Shown here: piece after piece, positions 1-11,550 of the stretch | Numbering within the stretch: position 1 is the first letter of the stretch | How the letters are laid out: each line of letters opens with the position of its first letter | From: Paragordius varius | Taxonomy: Eukaryota; Nematomorpha | DNA length: 64,000 bases | NCBI GenBank assembly: GCA_964247055.1 | Contig: OZ176054.1 | Coordinates: 7,130,001 to 7,194,000, forward strand | Reading direction: 5' to 3' | Notes under the pieces: model-generated | The model's database searches: none | Told to the model about the DNA's origin: nothing | What the model saw: only the letters and a program-made list of their open reading frames with translations | Position numbers and translations under genes: made by a program

Positions 1-817
1 AATTTCTGGCCCCATAATATTGATTGTGTAAATTCATTCAAAACGAAACCAATCGCATATGCGTTGAAGTGGTGTGCGTGGTAGCGAAAAGCAACAACTT
101 TTCGATAGCGAGAAAAATAGGCAATACTCTTTACTTTGGAAATTGTGAATATGAATATGTGGGCGATAAAATCGTTAGCGGATAGTAATATTTAGCGGCC
201 GATATAGAAGAAAACGTTTTTTATATTATTTTTTAATTTTTTACCGTTTTTTGCATTCTACAAAATATAAAATACACTTCAACAAAATATTTTCAAAATT
301 AGAATATTATAGCAAAGTACGCAAAGTTTCCTTAGACACTTCAACTTTTAAACATTACAAGGTCAGTTGTCCTGGACCTTAAATTTTTTAACCATAATTT
401 TGCATGCATTTTTCTATTTTATTATTTTGCATGATTTTTTTGTTTGATTTTTCCATTCACAAACAATTTTTTTGTTTAAACTAATTCTATCCAATTTTTA
501 TACTTTTATGCATGTTTTTAACTAAAAATTTCAATTAATAATATTAAAAAACTATATTTAATTAAAAATGATTTTAATATTGAATTAAAAAAATACTATT
601 CTTGAATCATAAAACTGTTTTGAAAAGGTTAATTTTTATAAGAAAGATGTATGATCTATAGTATGGTTAAAAAAATTATAGGCAAAATAAAAATGTTCAA
701 GAAACAAAGTTGAATGGCCAATGAAGTTGTAAGGACTTCTTGAAGTGTTTAAGAGCTAACTTGAAGAGTTAAAAATCACTCTATAGTGTAAATAGTATAT
801 TGTTGTTGTGGTTGTGT
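1..817. other. A+T-rich stretch with no recognised gene
   Basis: No conserved reading frame was found on either strand. A somewhat less A+T-rich patch at about 55-180 contains several GCG/CGA words, but no domain or repeat copy elsewhere in the window explains it. The LINE fragment begins at the right edge. Confidence 0.5.
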
Positions 818-1195
818 TTAACAGTAAGCTTTGATGGTGCACCATCGTAAGCTATCCAGCTTTTTGTGAAATAGTTCCTTATCAATACAATCTGTTTTTA
901 GCAGTTTGAGTTGTTGGAAATCCAGATCGATCTTTTTAGTCCAGGTTAAACGTAGGCGACCGGGCTTATTGTTGCCGGATGGAATGATGTCGAATGAGGT
1001 CCTGATCTGATTGTCAGGATTCATACGGTCAAGGTGACCGTAGTACCTCATTCTTTTGAATTGAATGAATTTGTCTATTATCTCTATTTGTATGTGATTG
1101 CGGATATCTTGGGGATTTAGTTGCGTTGGCATCAGGCGTAGTATGCGATTTTCCGCGCTGATAAAACGTTTCTTGAGTTTGTGCCAATGCCATGT
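818..1195 (-). mobile_element. LINE 3' fragment (C-terminal end of the ORF)
   Basis: Read on the minus strand, the translation holds the typical C-terminal tail of a non-LTR retrotransposon polyprotein: HWHKLKKRF, then FKRMRYYGHLDRM, then PGRLRLTWTKKIDLD. The arginine/tyrosine 'RYYGH' motif followed by the GRxRLTW block marks this region in EN/RT-type LINEs. The LINE at 42055-46000 carries the same two blocks (RYYGH; a KGHPKLTW stretch in another frame), so both belong to one family or to close families. Only the last 125 or so codons are present, which fits the 5' truncation usual for LINE copies. No target-site duplication was identified. Confidence 0.8.
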
Positions 1196-1439
1196 ATTAT
1201 AAAAATTTTATCGCGCTCTATATATTTTTTGCATTCACTTGTTAATTTTACGAATTGAAAATGTTCGGTTTTCGCTACTCGGATAAAAAAAGTCAAAATT
1301 TATAGAAACATTGTTATATAAAATATATTATTTAACAATTTGTTTTGTGCAATTATCATCCAACAAAAAAATAATATAGTAAATATTAACTGTAAAAGTT
1401 GCTAGAGGCTTCTCGATCAATACACCCTAAAGTTAAATT

Positions 1440-1930
1440 GACTATGAGCCTGAAACATTATTAATTAAATTGTACTGAGTGTCTCATATATATTCTGATA
1501 GGAAAATGTATCAGGATTATCTTGGTGCTTTTGGTTTTGGCCATCGAGTGATTTAAGAAAGATATTTACTCTTTTGTAGTAACTGCTCCATATCAGAAAA
1601 TCGCAAAATTTACGCATATTTAATAAAAAAAAATTTTGTGAAAGTAAATGCTATATTCCAAAAAATCTCACTAAAATATATCAAAAACCACATATAAAAA
1701 ACAAATCAATATTCATATATAATTTTTACTTCTAGATGTGGGCTCCGAAAGTTCCATTTTTTTTCGTTAAAATAGGCTAGTTCTCTAAAAATAAACGCGA
1801 AAATGCAGGGACGGCATGATCTATGCTAAATTTTGACATAAAATTTTTTATGGTATTTCGAAACATGGCGGTAACAGTATAAAACGCTTTATGATATTAT
1901 AAAAACACTTTTTCCATATAATTTGATGAT
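1440..1930 (+). repeat. Dispersed repeat family B, copy 1
   Basis: This is one of at least seven copies of a non-coding repeat with the order: TCTGATAGGAAAATGTATCA, a GGTGCTTTTGGTTTTGGCC block, a stretch rich in ATTTAC, a TTCCAAAAAATCTCACTAAA block, and a 3' block with GGGCTAGTTCT. Other copies lie near 22950, 33320, 34380, 60290, 61010 and, inverted, 61480-61715. No coding content was seen, and the ends are not sharply defined by this comparison. It could be a non-autonomous transposon or part of a larger element. Confidence 0.7.
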
Positions 1931-2447
1931 GCTGAACATTTCTCTCACTTCAGAATTTGAATTTAAAAGTTCGTTTGCTTTTAGATATATGTGAATGTTG
2001 TAAAAAAAAACAATTTACGACGTGAAGGAGTTGCGCATGACCGTTTTCATAACCAATATATATGGCATTTATTTGATATAAGCTTTTTTTATTATATAGT
2101 AATACGAATCCAAAATTATTAATTAGATGATTTGGTGATATTGACAGTGATACATAACATATATGTGTATATAAAATGAATGTGAAATATTTACATTTGT
2201 TTATAATTTAAACAAAAATTTTTTAGCTAACATTTAATAAAAAATATATATGCTTGAAACAATGTAGAGGAGCGCCAAGTTATAACATAAAATATATCAA
2301 AACTATTTTTAATTGTTCCCATATTACTTAGGAAATATTTTTTGATATGAATGTATTTGGTATTAAAATTATGTAATAAAAACTTATACATTGCGGATAT
2401 ATATAAATATACTTCATTATTTCTATTCACAAAATTTGATGCATTTT

Positions 2448-2453
2448 TTTATT
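2448..2453 (-). promoter_or_regulatory. Poly(A) signal AATAAA for the dynein light chain gene
   Basis: A canonical AATAAA lies on the minus strand 54 bp past the dynein light chain stop codon. Its position fits cleavage shortly after. Other A-rich words nearby could also serve. Confidence 0.5.
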
Positions 2454-2507
2454 TACAAGTCCCCATAATTTTGGATTGAGATTTAACATTACAGGTATAT
2501 ATTCTAA

Positions 2508-5500
2508 TTAAATAGCAAGCCCAAAAACATTTACAATGCAATACATAGTTTTATTTTCCCATCGGACCGTACAACTTCCTAAACGATATCAAAGATTTTG
2601 ATAAAATTAACATGCAATTAAAAAAGCGTTAAAAAAAATAAAATTTAAACGATACATTGAACACTATTTAATATATTTTAAAAAAACTCAAAATGAGACA
2701 ATTTTCAAAATACTATTTTATACAAATTTTTATGATGAAAATATATCAAATCATCCAAAATAGTTTATAAGAATCAGCCAAAATTATTCGAATTTTAACG
2801 AAAGTCTATTAGAATAAAACAATAAATATATACAAATATCTTTTTCAATCGTTATCCAAAACTTTAAATTAAAATAAAAATTAAATAAAGCACCATCAGT
2901 TGTATTATCCCAATAACATGAGCTAGCAGTATGTAATCCGGCACCGTTTTTTTGCATTATCACACAGGTGACTAAAAATATTGAAACATAAATAAAATTA
3001 TATTTCTCAGCTTTAAAATTACATAAATATTTATAATTCCTTAATTTTTCTCAACAAAAACCATTAATTATTTTTCCAGAATCAAATTTTAGATCATTTA
3101 TTAAATTTAATATATTTTGATAAATAGGTATACCAGTTGTAATTTCTTAACGAAAAAAACTGTTCCAAAACCTAAGTAAAATCAACAATTTATACATATA
3201 TATATATATATGAATGGAATATTAACTAGATATTTTTGTCGTTATTTTTTTTATGTGCATACAGAGACATACATGGATGTATATCAAGGCCATCTTCAAC
3301 ATAAAACAATTTTACATTTTTAGCTAATATGTTGTCTATATATGCTGCTTTGTTTATCACTTAACTTTTACCATGATATGCGGAGAATGAAATTGAAAAT
3401 TCAATTTTCCCATAATGTCACACAAATGCACAAACTTGCAAAAACTTAATACAAATTTATGGATGTTATAAGATATACGGAATTAAATATTCTTATGTTT
3501 CGTTAAAATAATTATTTCTCGGAAAACTAAATGAAATTATATTACTGTTAACAAAAACTAAACGGATGATCACAATATATGTAAAACGTTTTAAAATTCA
3601 TGATTAGTTTAATTTTAACTGGATCTCTCAAATAATTCCGTCGAAAACTTTCAAAAAAGTTAATAGCCATTTTTATAAAATTATTCGATTTAATGCGACA
3701 TACCTATATATTTAAAGGGTTTGCCCAGTTTGGTTAAGCGGGCAAGGCAATTTTCTACGACATTTGAGGTCCATTGATTGACTTTAGTGGGTTGATAGGT
3801 GTTACCACCAATTATATTTTCCACACTCTGTGAAAAAAATATAAATATAAATTTGTTACAAAACAATCAATATCGTAAATATTTTAATTTTTTTAAATAG
3901 AAATAAATAAATTTTGGCAAAATATCTATTGACATAAAGGGGAAACCAATCTAAATTTCCAAATTTTTTGTTAGATCTCTTTCAGATTCATATATTATAT
4001 ATGATCAATTTCTAATATATGAAAATTTATCGTAACGCTAAATGAATGAAAATATTCTAACCTAATGTCTAACCACTTTATAGGTCAACCACCAAGTTGA
4101 TTGATATAAGGGGTGAATAAAATTCAATCATGACGATTACAAAATTGCAAATCTTTAAATACAAATGTATTTAAGCCTTTTTTAAATTAATATAATTTGT
4201 ACAGAGGTATTTTCCATTTCTTAATAAAAAGGAAACGCTAAGAATTTCATAAATAAAATCCAACTAAACTAGTATCAAACTACTTTGTGAGTAAAGAATC
4301 AAAAAAATTATAAGGGCGAAAATATCCATGTTTTTTCCATTTTTCAGGTGTATATATTAAATAAACATACTTAGTTAATTTATTTAAACTGCAAATTGTA
4401 TGGACTAGCAGCCGTTTTTATAATTAAATTTCAACATCTGATCTTAACTAATTGAAAAGGCGTCAAAAATAAATGGTAGAAAATATCTCTAGAGATTTAA
4501 TTTTTTGTTTAAGAAAATTAATTAATAAACTGTGCAATTAAATTTAAACCTTAAAATAAAACGATATAATAATACTAGCAATAACTATCAAATAAAATGA
4601 ATTTAAAATACTAATTTTTTCAGGTTAATTGTTTTAGCATGTTTCTTATACGTTCGCATTTTTTCATTATTTTTCGTTTATATTAGATTTTAATTTTTAT
4701 AAACAAAAAATAAATCTTTAATTTTAAATTATTTTTATATAACATTAATTACAGCAGCAATTTGTTCATGTGTCAATAAATGTTAATTATCTATGCATGA
4801 ATTAATTTAAATTAAAAATTTAAACGCCTAAAACATATATAATATAATCATTAAATATAATTTTCGTAATGTATATTATGTCAAAACCTTTGGCTTTAAA
4901 TATTATTATTAATATAAAAGTTTTTTTGAAGTTTCCTTCCTTATAGATATTATAAAATGAATTTAAATAATAATTAATCAACGATATCTACATGACAAAT
5001 GGTAAGGTTAGAAAACTATCATATTTTTGATAAACTCAATATGGTATTTTGTGTCTTATGAATAAAATATCTAAGGAAAAAATGATAATAAATGTTAAAG
5101 AGATAAAAAAAAGTCTCACATTTTTTCCAAAGATGTGAGAAAAATATTAAATAGATATAACGATATTTTTAATCGGTTTTAAGAGCTTGATTATATAAAA
5201 ATATAGAGACATTAATATAATCGGAAAAATAATTTAAGGTTATAAGAGATCTAATAAAGGAATCAATATATATTTTGCACATGAACAAATATGAAGCTAA
5301 ACAAAGCGATGTCCTTGAAAAATATATATATTGTGGTAACATAATAGGATCTTTATATTAGGCTATAACAACTGATTCTAAAATACTATTTAAATTAAAT
5401 AAAAATATCTTTTAAACTATTTTCAATGCTAAGTTGAAAATTTGAAAACTTTATAAGCCGATTTCAAGGTCAGTTATTATTTGGTAAGTAAAAAAAATTA

Positions 5501-5614
5501 ATAAAATTGCAGGAGAAAAAATAAATTACCTCTTTAATAATCGTACTAACTTCTTCAACGATAAATTGATTCTAAAATTAATATGTAATATACTTCTTCT
5601 GTCTTAACTTCCAT
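2508..5614 (-). CDS. DYNLT1: Tctex-type cytoplasmic dynein light chain (DYNLT1/3-like)
   Basis: This protein is a light chain that binds dynein intermediate chain as a dimer and links the motor to cargo. It has five exons on the minus strand: 5594-5614, 5530-5571, 3704-3827, 2894-2971 and 2508-2578, giving 336 nt and 111 residues (human DYNLT1 has 113). The translation follows the family along its whole length: [12 protein letters not shown] near the N-terminus, then [57 protein letters not shown] and the closing [15 protein letters not shown] with VFGLAI before TAA. All junctions are GT-AG with matching phase. Intron 1 is only 22 nt (5572-5593). The others are 1702, 732 and 315 nt. The gene is divergent from the RTN4IP1-like gene, with 67 bp between the two start codons. 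DYNLT1 and DYNLT3 cannot be told apart here. Confidence 0.95.
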
Positions 5615-5681
5615 GAGATTGCGGAGAGGAGAATTTGAAAAATTTTGTCATGCAAATCAAATCATATGGATCATGATGTGA
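5615..5681. promoter_or_regulatory. Shared 67-bp interval between two divergent start codons
   Basis: The start codons of the dynein light chain (minus, 5614) and the RTN4IP1-like protein (plus, 5682) face away from each other across 67 bp. Both 5' UTRs and any promoter must fit here, unless the leaders come from trans-splicing or further non-coding exons. No clear TATA box or other named element is visible. A G-rich stretch (GATTGCGGAGAGGAGAA) stands out from the A+T-rich background. Confidence 0.55.
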
Positions 5682-8600
5682 ATGTATGCACAAAAGGCAT
5701 GGGAAATTCTCAAATTCAAAAGTCCACAAATTTTGAACAGCCTTACTTCACTGCCCATTATAAATAATGCAAATGATGTATTGATTAAAGTCAAAGCCTC
5801 AAGTTTGAATCCGTTAGATGTATGGATGAGAGGTTTAAATGTGTTTTGACGTAGATTCTTATGGCTCATTCTTATTTAGTAAGCTTAAAGTAATGAATCA
5901 ATTGTACACCGGTTTTGATGAGGATGCCAAACTTGTTTTAGGAAGAGATTTTAGCGGAGAAATAATAGATATGGGTACAAATGTTAAATATGTCATGGGT
6001 CAAGAAGTATAATTTAATTTTTTGCAATTTAACTTTAGTTTTCATATAATTTTTAAAATAAAATATTTACCGTAGTTTTTGTGTCTTTTATTAAAATAGT
6101 AAATCATATAGGAGAAATATTTTAAAACTGTCAAAAGGCCTATTAATAATTTGACCATTATGCAACATTCTACCATTTATTTGTCATATAATTAAAATAA
6201 AAAGTTCGATTGTCGAAATATCAGTTATTATAAAATGATCATATGCAAAGTTTTACATGCAATCTTTATATTACTCCAGTTTTATTCATGTTTTAGCTTT
6301 TTATAATGGTTTTTATTATTTATTTTGTTGTCTGATTCTTAAAGCATGTAAATATTGCTAATCCGTATCACATTTTTGCAGTTTCTTATATGGCATCCTG
6401 TCTCCTAATTATTAGTTTTATTAATAATTTTGAGTTTCCCAAAATTACAAAAAATCTCAAATATTTACTTGCAATGTTTTTTACAAACAATAATGCGGGT
6501 TTATTTTGGGTAGGGTTAAAGTATAATATTTTCTATGCTTTTGGTTCATCTTTTAAATATTTTGACATTAAAAATAAAGAAATTAGATTTTTACATTTAT
6601 TTTTACAAGTTTCAAATATAATTTTTGTTTTTGGGCTAGCTAATTAATCTTATAATGCTCTCTTTTTTTAAGGTTAAATTTGCTGATGATACAAACTTAA
6701 TATAATCCCAATTTCATGTTTTATAAGTTCCCATGTTTCTATTTAATATTTTGATTTAGCAATGTAACATAATACCTTTACATTTCAATTTTAAATATTT
6801 GAAATTCACTCTAATCAGATCTAAATTAACTTATAATTATGAAATTCAGAAATAAATCATTTCTTTTGTAAAGGACAAATGATGAAATTTAAACATTCAA
6901 GGAGGAAATAAATCTAACCTTGAAATATATAGTGCATGAGTTGAGGTGTATTTTTACTTTACACATGCCTTTATGAAAAAACTTGATTAAATAACACTGG
7001 ACAACAAATTTTTCTGCCACTCGAGTTTTTTGCATTTTCTGATATTTAGTATCATTTTAACAGTAAATCTGAAATAAAAATTATAACTCGTTGGAAGAAT
7101 TTTGTATAATTTGATTTTTTTGATTATGCGCCCTCTTTATCAAAATTTTACTAAAAAATGTTTTTCTTTGAAAATATACAAGTTAATGCCCATTTGTAAT
7201 ATATCATTCGAAAGAGTATTAAAAAAACTATAAAATGCATACTAATATGTATTACATCGACAGTTAATATTGGACCCAGAGACCGACAAACGCGCGAAGC
7301 GAGAGCATTTTTTTTTAATTATTAAATTTTTAAAACTAATGGATGAAAATAGCTCAAACTTTGTTTAGATGGTGATGAATGTCCAAAAAAGATAACACAA
7401 GAAAGTTTTTTTGATTAAAACATTTTTTATTGCTTTTATGTCACTCAAAATAGCCATTTTTAAGTTTTTTGTTTTTTAAAAATTACCATATCATCAATAT
7501 TAATTTATTTTCTTTACGAGGCTGATAATTTCGAAATTTTAAAGATAAAAACAAAGTTTAAGGTATTTTTAATCTTTTATAGCCATTATGTAATAAATTT
7601 ACAGTTATAACTATGCATTTTAGTATCCACTAGGTAAAATATTTATGATAATAATAATTTTTATTAAAAAAGCAAACCAAAAGCTTTTTCAAACATTTTT
7701 GGTAAATTAAATACTAATACAACCCTAATAATTATATTAAAATAATTTATATGATTTTCAAATTAGTTTGTCTGTGAAAAGACTTGACTTATTTAAGGAT
7801 TGAAAATTTCGACCATTTAAATCCAAATAACTTTTACATCCGATTGATTTAAATGATTTACTATCTTTTGAAAGATTCAGTTTTTTGCGCTCTTTCGAAC
7901 ATAAAATACATGGCTTCATATCTAAAACTTTAAATTTTCGAAATTTCGAGTTTAATGTTAAATCGGGGACAAAAATTATCGATACTAATATAAAAAAATT
8001 CTTCCATGCTAGACCAATTTTCTTTTCAGATATACTAATTATGTACTTTAATGAAATAAATTTTAAATTTACAAGAATGGCAGTTAAAAAAAGTTAATTG
8101 TTGTCTAGTGTAATGGTTATCAAACAGTAAAAAATGAATTTACAAAAAAACGTCAAAAGTCAAAGGCTAATATTTTTCATCCAAATCTTATTTTTGACCT
8201 TTGATTATTTTAACCTATAAAGGGAAAGAGATGTTGATTGGGTAACGCATTCAATTACATTTATTTGAATTGTCATAAAATAGATAGAGAAAATAAAAAT
8301 TCCCTATTAAAAATTTTTTTCTCATGTAAGATATCTTTAAATGCCTACATGTAAAAAGGTTTGGGGTACACTTGGAATACAACGTTGGTTAGGATCTCAA
8401 TCGAAATATACTATAGCGTCTCAGAATGCACTTTGCCTAAAACCGCGTAATTTAACGCACATTCAATCCGCTTCGCTTCCTTACATCGCTATGACAGTCA
8501 TGTCTTCTTTATTATCGACTTTGCCCAAATTTATTGTTTGTGATAGTATGGCTAATTTTTTGACTGGCCGACGGAATGGCGAATGCGATGTTAACCGAGA

Positions 8601-11280
8601 AAATCATTTTAATCATGAGTACAAAATTATTTTTATATATCACTACTACCTTCTTATCACATAGTTTTTTTGATTTTTTACTTTTCATCTCTTCTCCTGT
8701 AAGTTGAGATATACAGTGCCTCTTCTCCATAATCACTCCGATTTTGGAAAAAACATGTAACCATCATGACCCTTTTAATATAACATCATTTTGAATAATT
8801 AATAAATCATAATTCAAAAAAGATTAAACCAATTTTTTATCTTTGTCTCATTCTATGGGTTACATAATTGCCACAAACTAATAGTTGTCGGAAAAAAGGT
8901 TTAAGGCGCCTTATTTAAAAATCGAAAAAGTGCATGATGATCAGCTAAATCTAGTTTATAAGCGGTTTACTTAAAATTCCATTATGACGGGATGGGGATT
9001 ATTATAAAAGTACCGAAGTGACCCACTGTATTAAAAAATTTTCTTGTAACATTACTAAACATTTGTCATATTTTTTTAGTCCAAATGGTATATTTTTTCC
9101 GTGTAAAGCACGTGTGCAATATATACCATTTACAGTTCAAATTCACCCTTGCACAATTTAAATTCGCCCTCGAACAATTCAAATTCACCTTCACCCTAAA
9201 AAAATATGTGTTTTTGAACTAATATAACTGATTGTCATTATAAAATGCATCTTTATGGCATAGTTTATTATTTTTTCAGTATTATTTTAATTTAAAACAA
9301 ATTTTTTATTTTTCCAAAATATAGAAAAATATAGGTAATTTTTAATCTTAAAAAACATATATATTTGAGGGTGAATTTGAATTGTTCAAGGCTAAATTTC
9401 AATTGTTTAAGGGTGAATTTGATGTAAATGGTATATATATTTAATTTAAAAACAATTGTCATTATACTAATTAGACAATCACCTGAAAAATTTGATGGGA
9501 ATAATCCACGTTATAGGGATGAAGATTTAGACAACCATTTAAGCCATGTGTTTGACAATAAAGATATTTTGCTTAGGGCGGGGAGTGGTGGTATAGCAAC
9601 ATTTTTTGTTCAAGTATAAGTTTTTTCATTTTTTTATATTGATAATAATTTATAGACACTAAAATTATTAAACTTTCAAGATAAAATAATTTATAAATTA
9701 CTTATAATCCGTTTTTTTGGTTTGATGATATCTTCTATTTAAAAATGGGCAAAATATCCATATATATATAATATGTTTAGTTGGCTAAAGCCTATAAAGC
9801 TCGTCAAGTCGTTTGCATTTGTCAATCAGTAAATCATTCAAAAATGCATGAATTGGGCGCAGATTTGTGTTTGGATCATAAAAATCCATCTTTTTACATG
9901 GATCTTAAAACAATTGGCAAGTTTGTCATATCTTTCCTATATCTATACATGTTATTTTATTATAAAAACGTTTTGGAATGAGTGCTTTAAATTTGAAAGA
10001 TATTTTATACCTTTATAATATTCATACAAAGTTGCCAAATTGGGTAAACACTATTTTGAAATCTAATTAATCTATATTGTAGGGAAAAATTAATTGTTTT
10101 AGACAATATTATTAACGATAAAACTTTACAAATTAGCATTATTTTACAAATTATGCACGAACAAATAAATATTTTGATTCACACACCAAAACAATATATA
10201 ATAAATTTTATATTTTCTTATGATTAGATTCGATTTGATTTACGATGCAATTGGTGGAACGCGTGATGATATTGAAGATTTTACCCAATTATTAAAGTCA
10301 TCCAGTAAATATATAAGTCTTTCTACTCCCTTGATTACTAACTTTGATCGATACGGTTATAACCCATTGGGGCTTGTTTTAACCCTAAAGGATTTTGTTG
10401 GAAAAAATATACAGGTATTGTGGTATCTAAACCGAAAAACCCCTATATTATTTACTTTATTATCAAATGATAATTGAAACATCAATTTTCAACATTTAAA
10501 TAATTCTTTCCTTGTAATTTGAGATTCGTTTATTTACAATGGTGCTAGGTATGGTGAATAAATAAAATCCAGTTTAAAATTATATATGATTTTTTAATTT
10601 TTTTAAATTTTAATTAGTATAAAATACAGGAATATTTTAATAATTAATCGCTCCTTATTTATTTTTATTACAAATTTGCCTTTTTAAAATTTGAATCGGT
10701 TGATGTTTATGAAAAGGCTAGAAAAATTATTATTCACAAAAGGATAAGCATTAAAACTTTATATAATGGGGTCGTAATGACAAATTTTTATATTTTACCA
10801 TTATCTTGCTATATATCAATAGACGTTATCAAATAATTCCACCTTTCATTATGGATTCTATCGGCCAAGTTCACGTTTTATGCGCAAATTGACACAACTT
10901 GTTGAATCTGATAAAGTTAGTTTTCTTTTATTATATCATACTTCATTTCTTTTCACAGTAAAATAAGCCACTATGAAATAAAATTCCTTAAAAGTTATTT
11001 TTTTAAATAAACGGGGTTAATAATCGATTTATAAGGAAAAAAGATACACTTTAAAAATTTGCGGCTGTTTTATTAAGAAAATTTGACCACTTCTTACATC
11101 TTACACCAATCTTTTTAAGCTTTTATTTAAATAATAATAATAATATATATGACTATATAGATTAAACCGGTAATTGACCGCGTGTTTGAATTCAATCAAC
11201 TACCTATGGCCTATGAATACTATAAGGACAAAACTAAAGCCATATTTGGCAAAATTGTTATAACTCATGAAAATATTTAA
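5682..11280 (+). CDS. RTN4IP1: RTN4IP1-like mitochondrial NADPH oxidoreductase (quinone reductase-like MDR family)
   Basis: Members of this family are mitochondrial NADPH-binding reductases of the medium-chain dehydrogenase fold and are linked to coenzyme Q synthesis. Eight exons: 5682-5832, 5855-6006, 8359-8618 (3' end chosen by phase), 9475-9613, 9781-9920, 10228-10414, 10823-10915 and 11161-11280. They sum to 1242 nt and 413 residues (human about 396). Recognisable parts: SSLNPLDVWMR, LVLGRDFSGEI, the LTHIQSASLPYIAMT helix, the nucleotide-binding turn RAGSGGIATFFVQ, HELGADLCLDHKN, FDLIYDAIGGT and the C-terminal IKPVIDRVFEFNQLPMAYEY. The ATG has an in-frame TGA directly upstream. Intron 1 is 22 nt (5833-5854). 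Intron 2 (2352 nt) holds a 1.1-kb TIR element and intron 3 a 306-bp MITE. About 45 extra residues appear between the LPY helix and the Rossmann part. AATAAA lies at 11335. Confidence 0.92.
6995..8110. mobile_element. 1.1-kb non-autonomous TIR element, copy 1
   Basis: The element begins CACTGGACAACAA and ends TTGTTGTCTAGTG, a near-perfect inverted pair. Looser complementarity continues inward (TTTTTCTGCCA against the complement of TGGCAGTTAAAAAA). TA dinucleotides adjoin both ends, as for Tc1/mariner-type insertion, with one extra A at the left. A second copy lies at 51255-52374 and is nearly collinear over its full length, including a GC-richer CGCGCGAAGCGAGAGC word in the middle. No transposase frame was found. 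This copy sits in intron 2 of the RTN4IP1-like gene. Confidence 0.8.
9126..9431. mobile_element. MITE family A (CCATTTAC termini), copy in RTN4IP1 intron 3
   Basis: This 306-bp element starts CCATTTACAGTTCAAATTCA and ends GATGTAAATGG, with TA on both sides. Next to each terminus are short tandem subrepeats built on AATTCACCCT and its complement AGGGTGAATT. Collinear relatives lie at 13539-13784, 48562-48875 and 54385-54605, with partial or diverged ones at about 37900-38073 and 39512-40140. It is non-coding. Short length, TIRs and a TA target fit a Tc1/mariner-type MITE. Confidence 0.82.
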
Positions 11281-11334
11281 TAAATTTTATTTGATATGTA
11301 TGAATATATGTTTATATGAATATCGTAATATGGC

Positions 11335-11340
11335 AATAAA
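11335..11340 (+). promoter_or_regulatory. Poly(A) signal AATAAA for the RTN4IP1-like gene
   Basis: AATAAA lies 55 bp after the TAA at 11278-11280. The convergent MAGI gene ends at 11551, so the two 3' UTRs share a gap of about 270 bp and may overlap. Confidence 0.5.
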
Positions 11341-11550
11341 AATACTAATGATAAAACTATCTATAATTAATTTTAAATATATATATTGTGATATTGGGAA
11401 TAATAATTTATACTTTGATTAATTGGTATATGGAAAATATTGTAAGTAAAGTATCAAAAATATAAGTACGAATGATTGCAAATTACAAAAAGATTAAAAG
11501 AATAATAATATTTTTAAAGTAATTTAATCTGGTTAAAATATATCGAAAAA

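Noticed and set aside
5833-5879. A 47-nt first intron in the RTN4IP1-like gene, using the later acceptor
   Set aside because: The phase does not match, and it would remove SYGSFLFS, which aligns with the family's SGYG region. The 22-nt intron keeps phase and length.
6390-6647. 85-codon plus-strand frame inside RTN4IP1 intron 2
   Set aside because: Phe/Ile/Asn-rich translation of A+T-rich DNA without family similarity.
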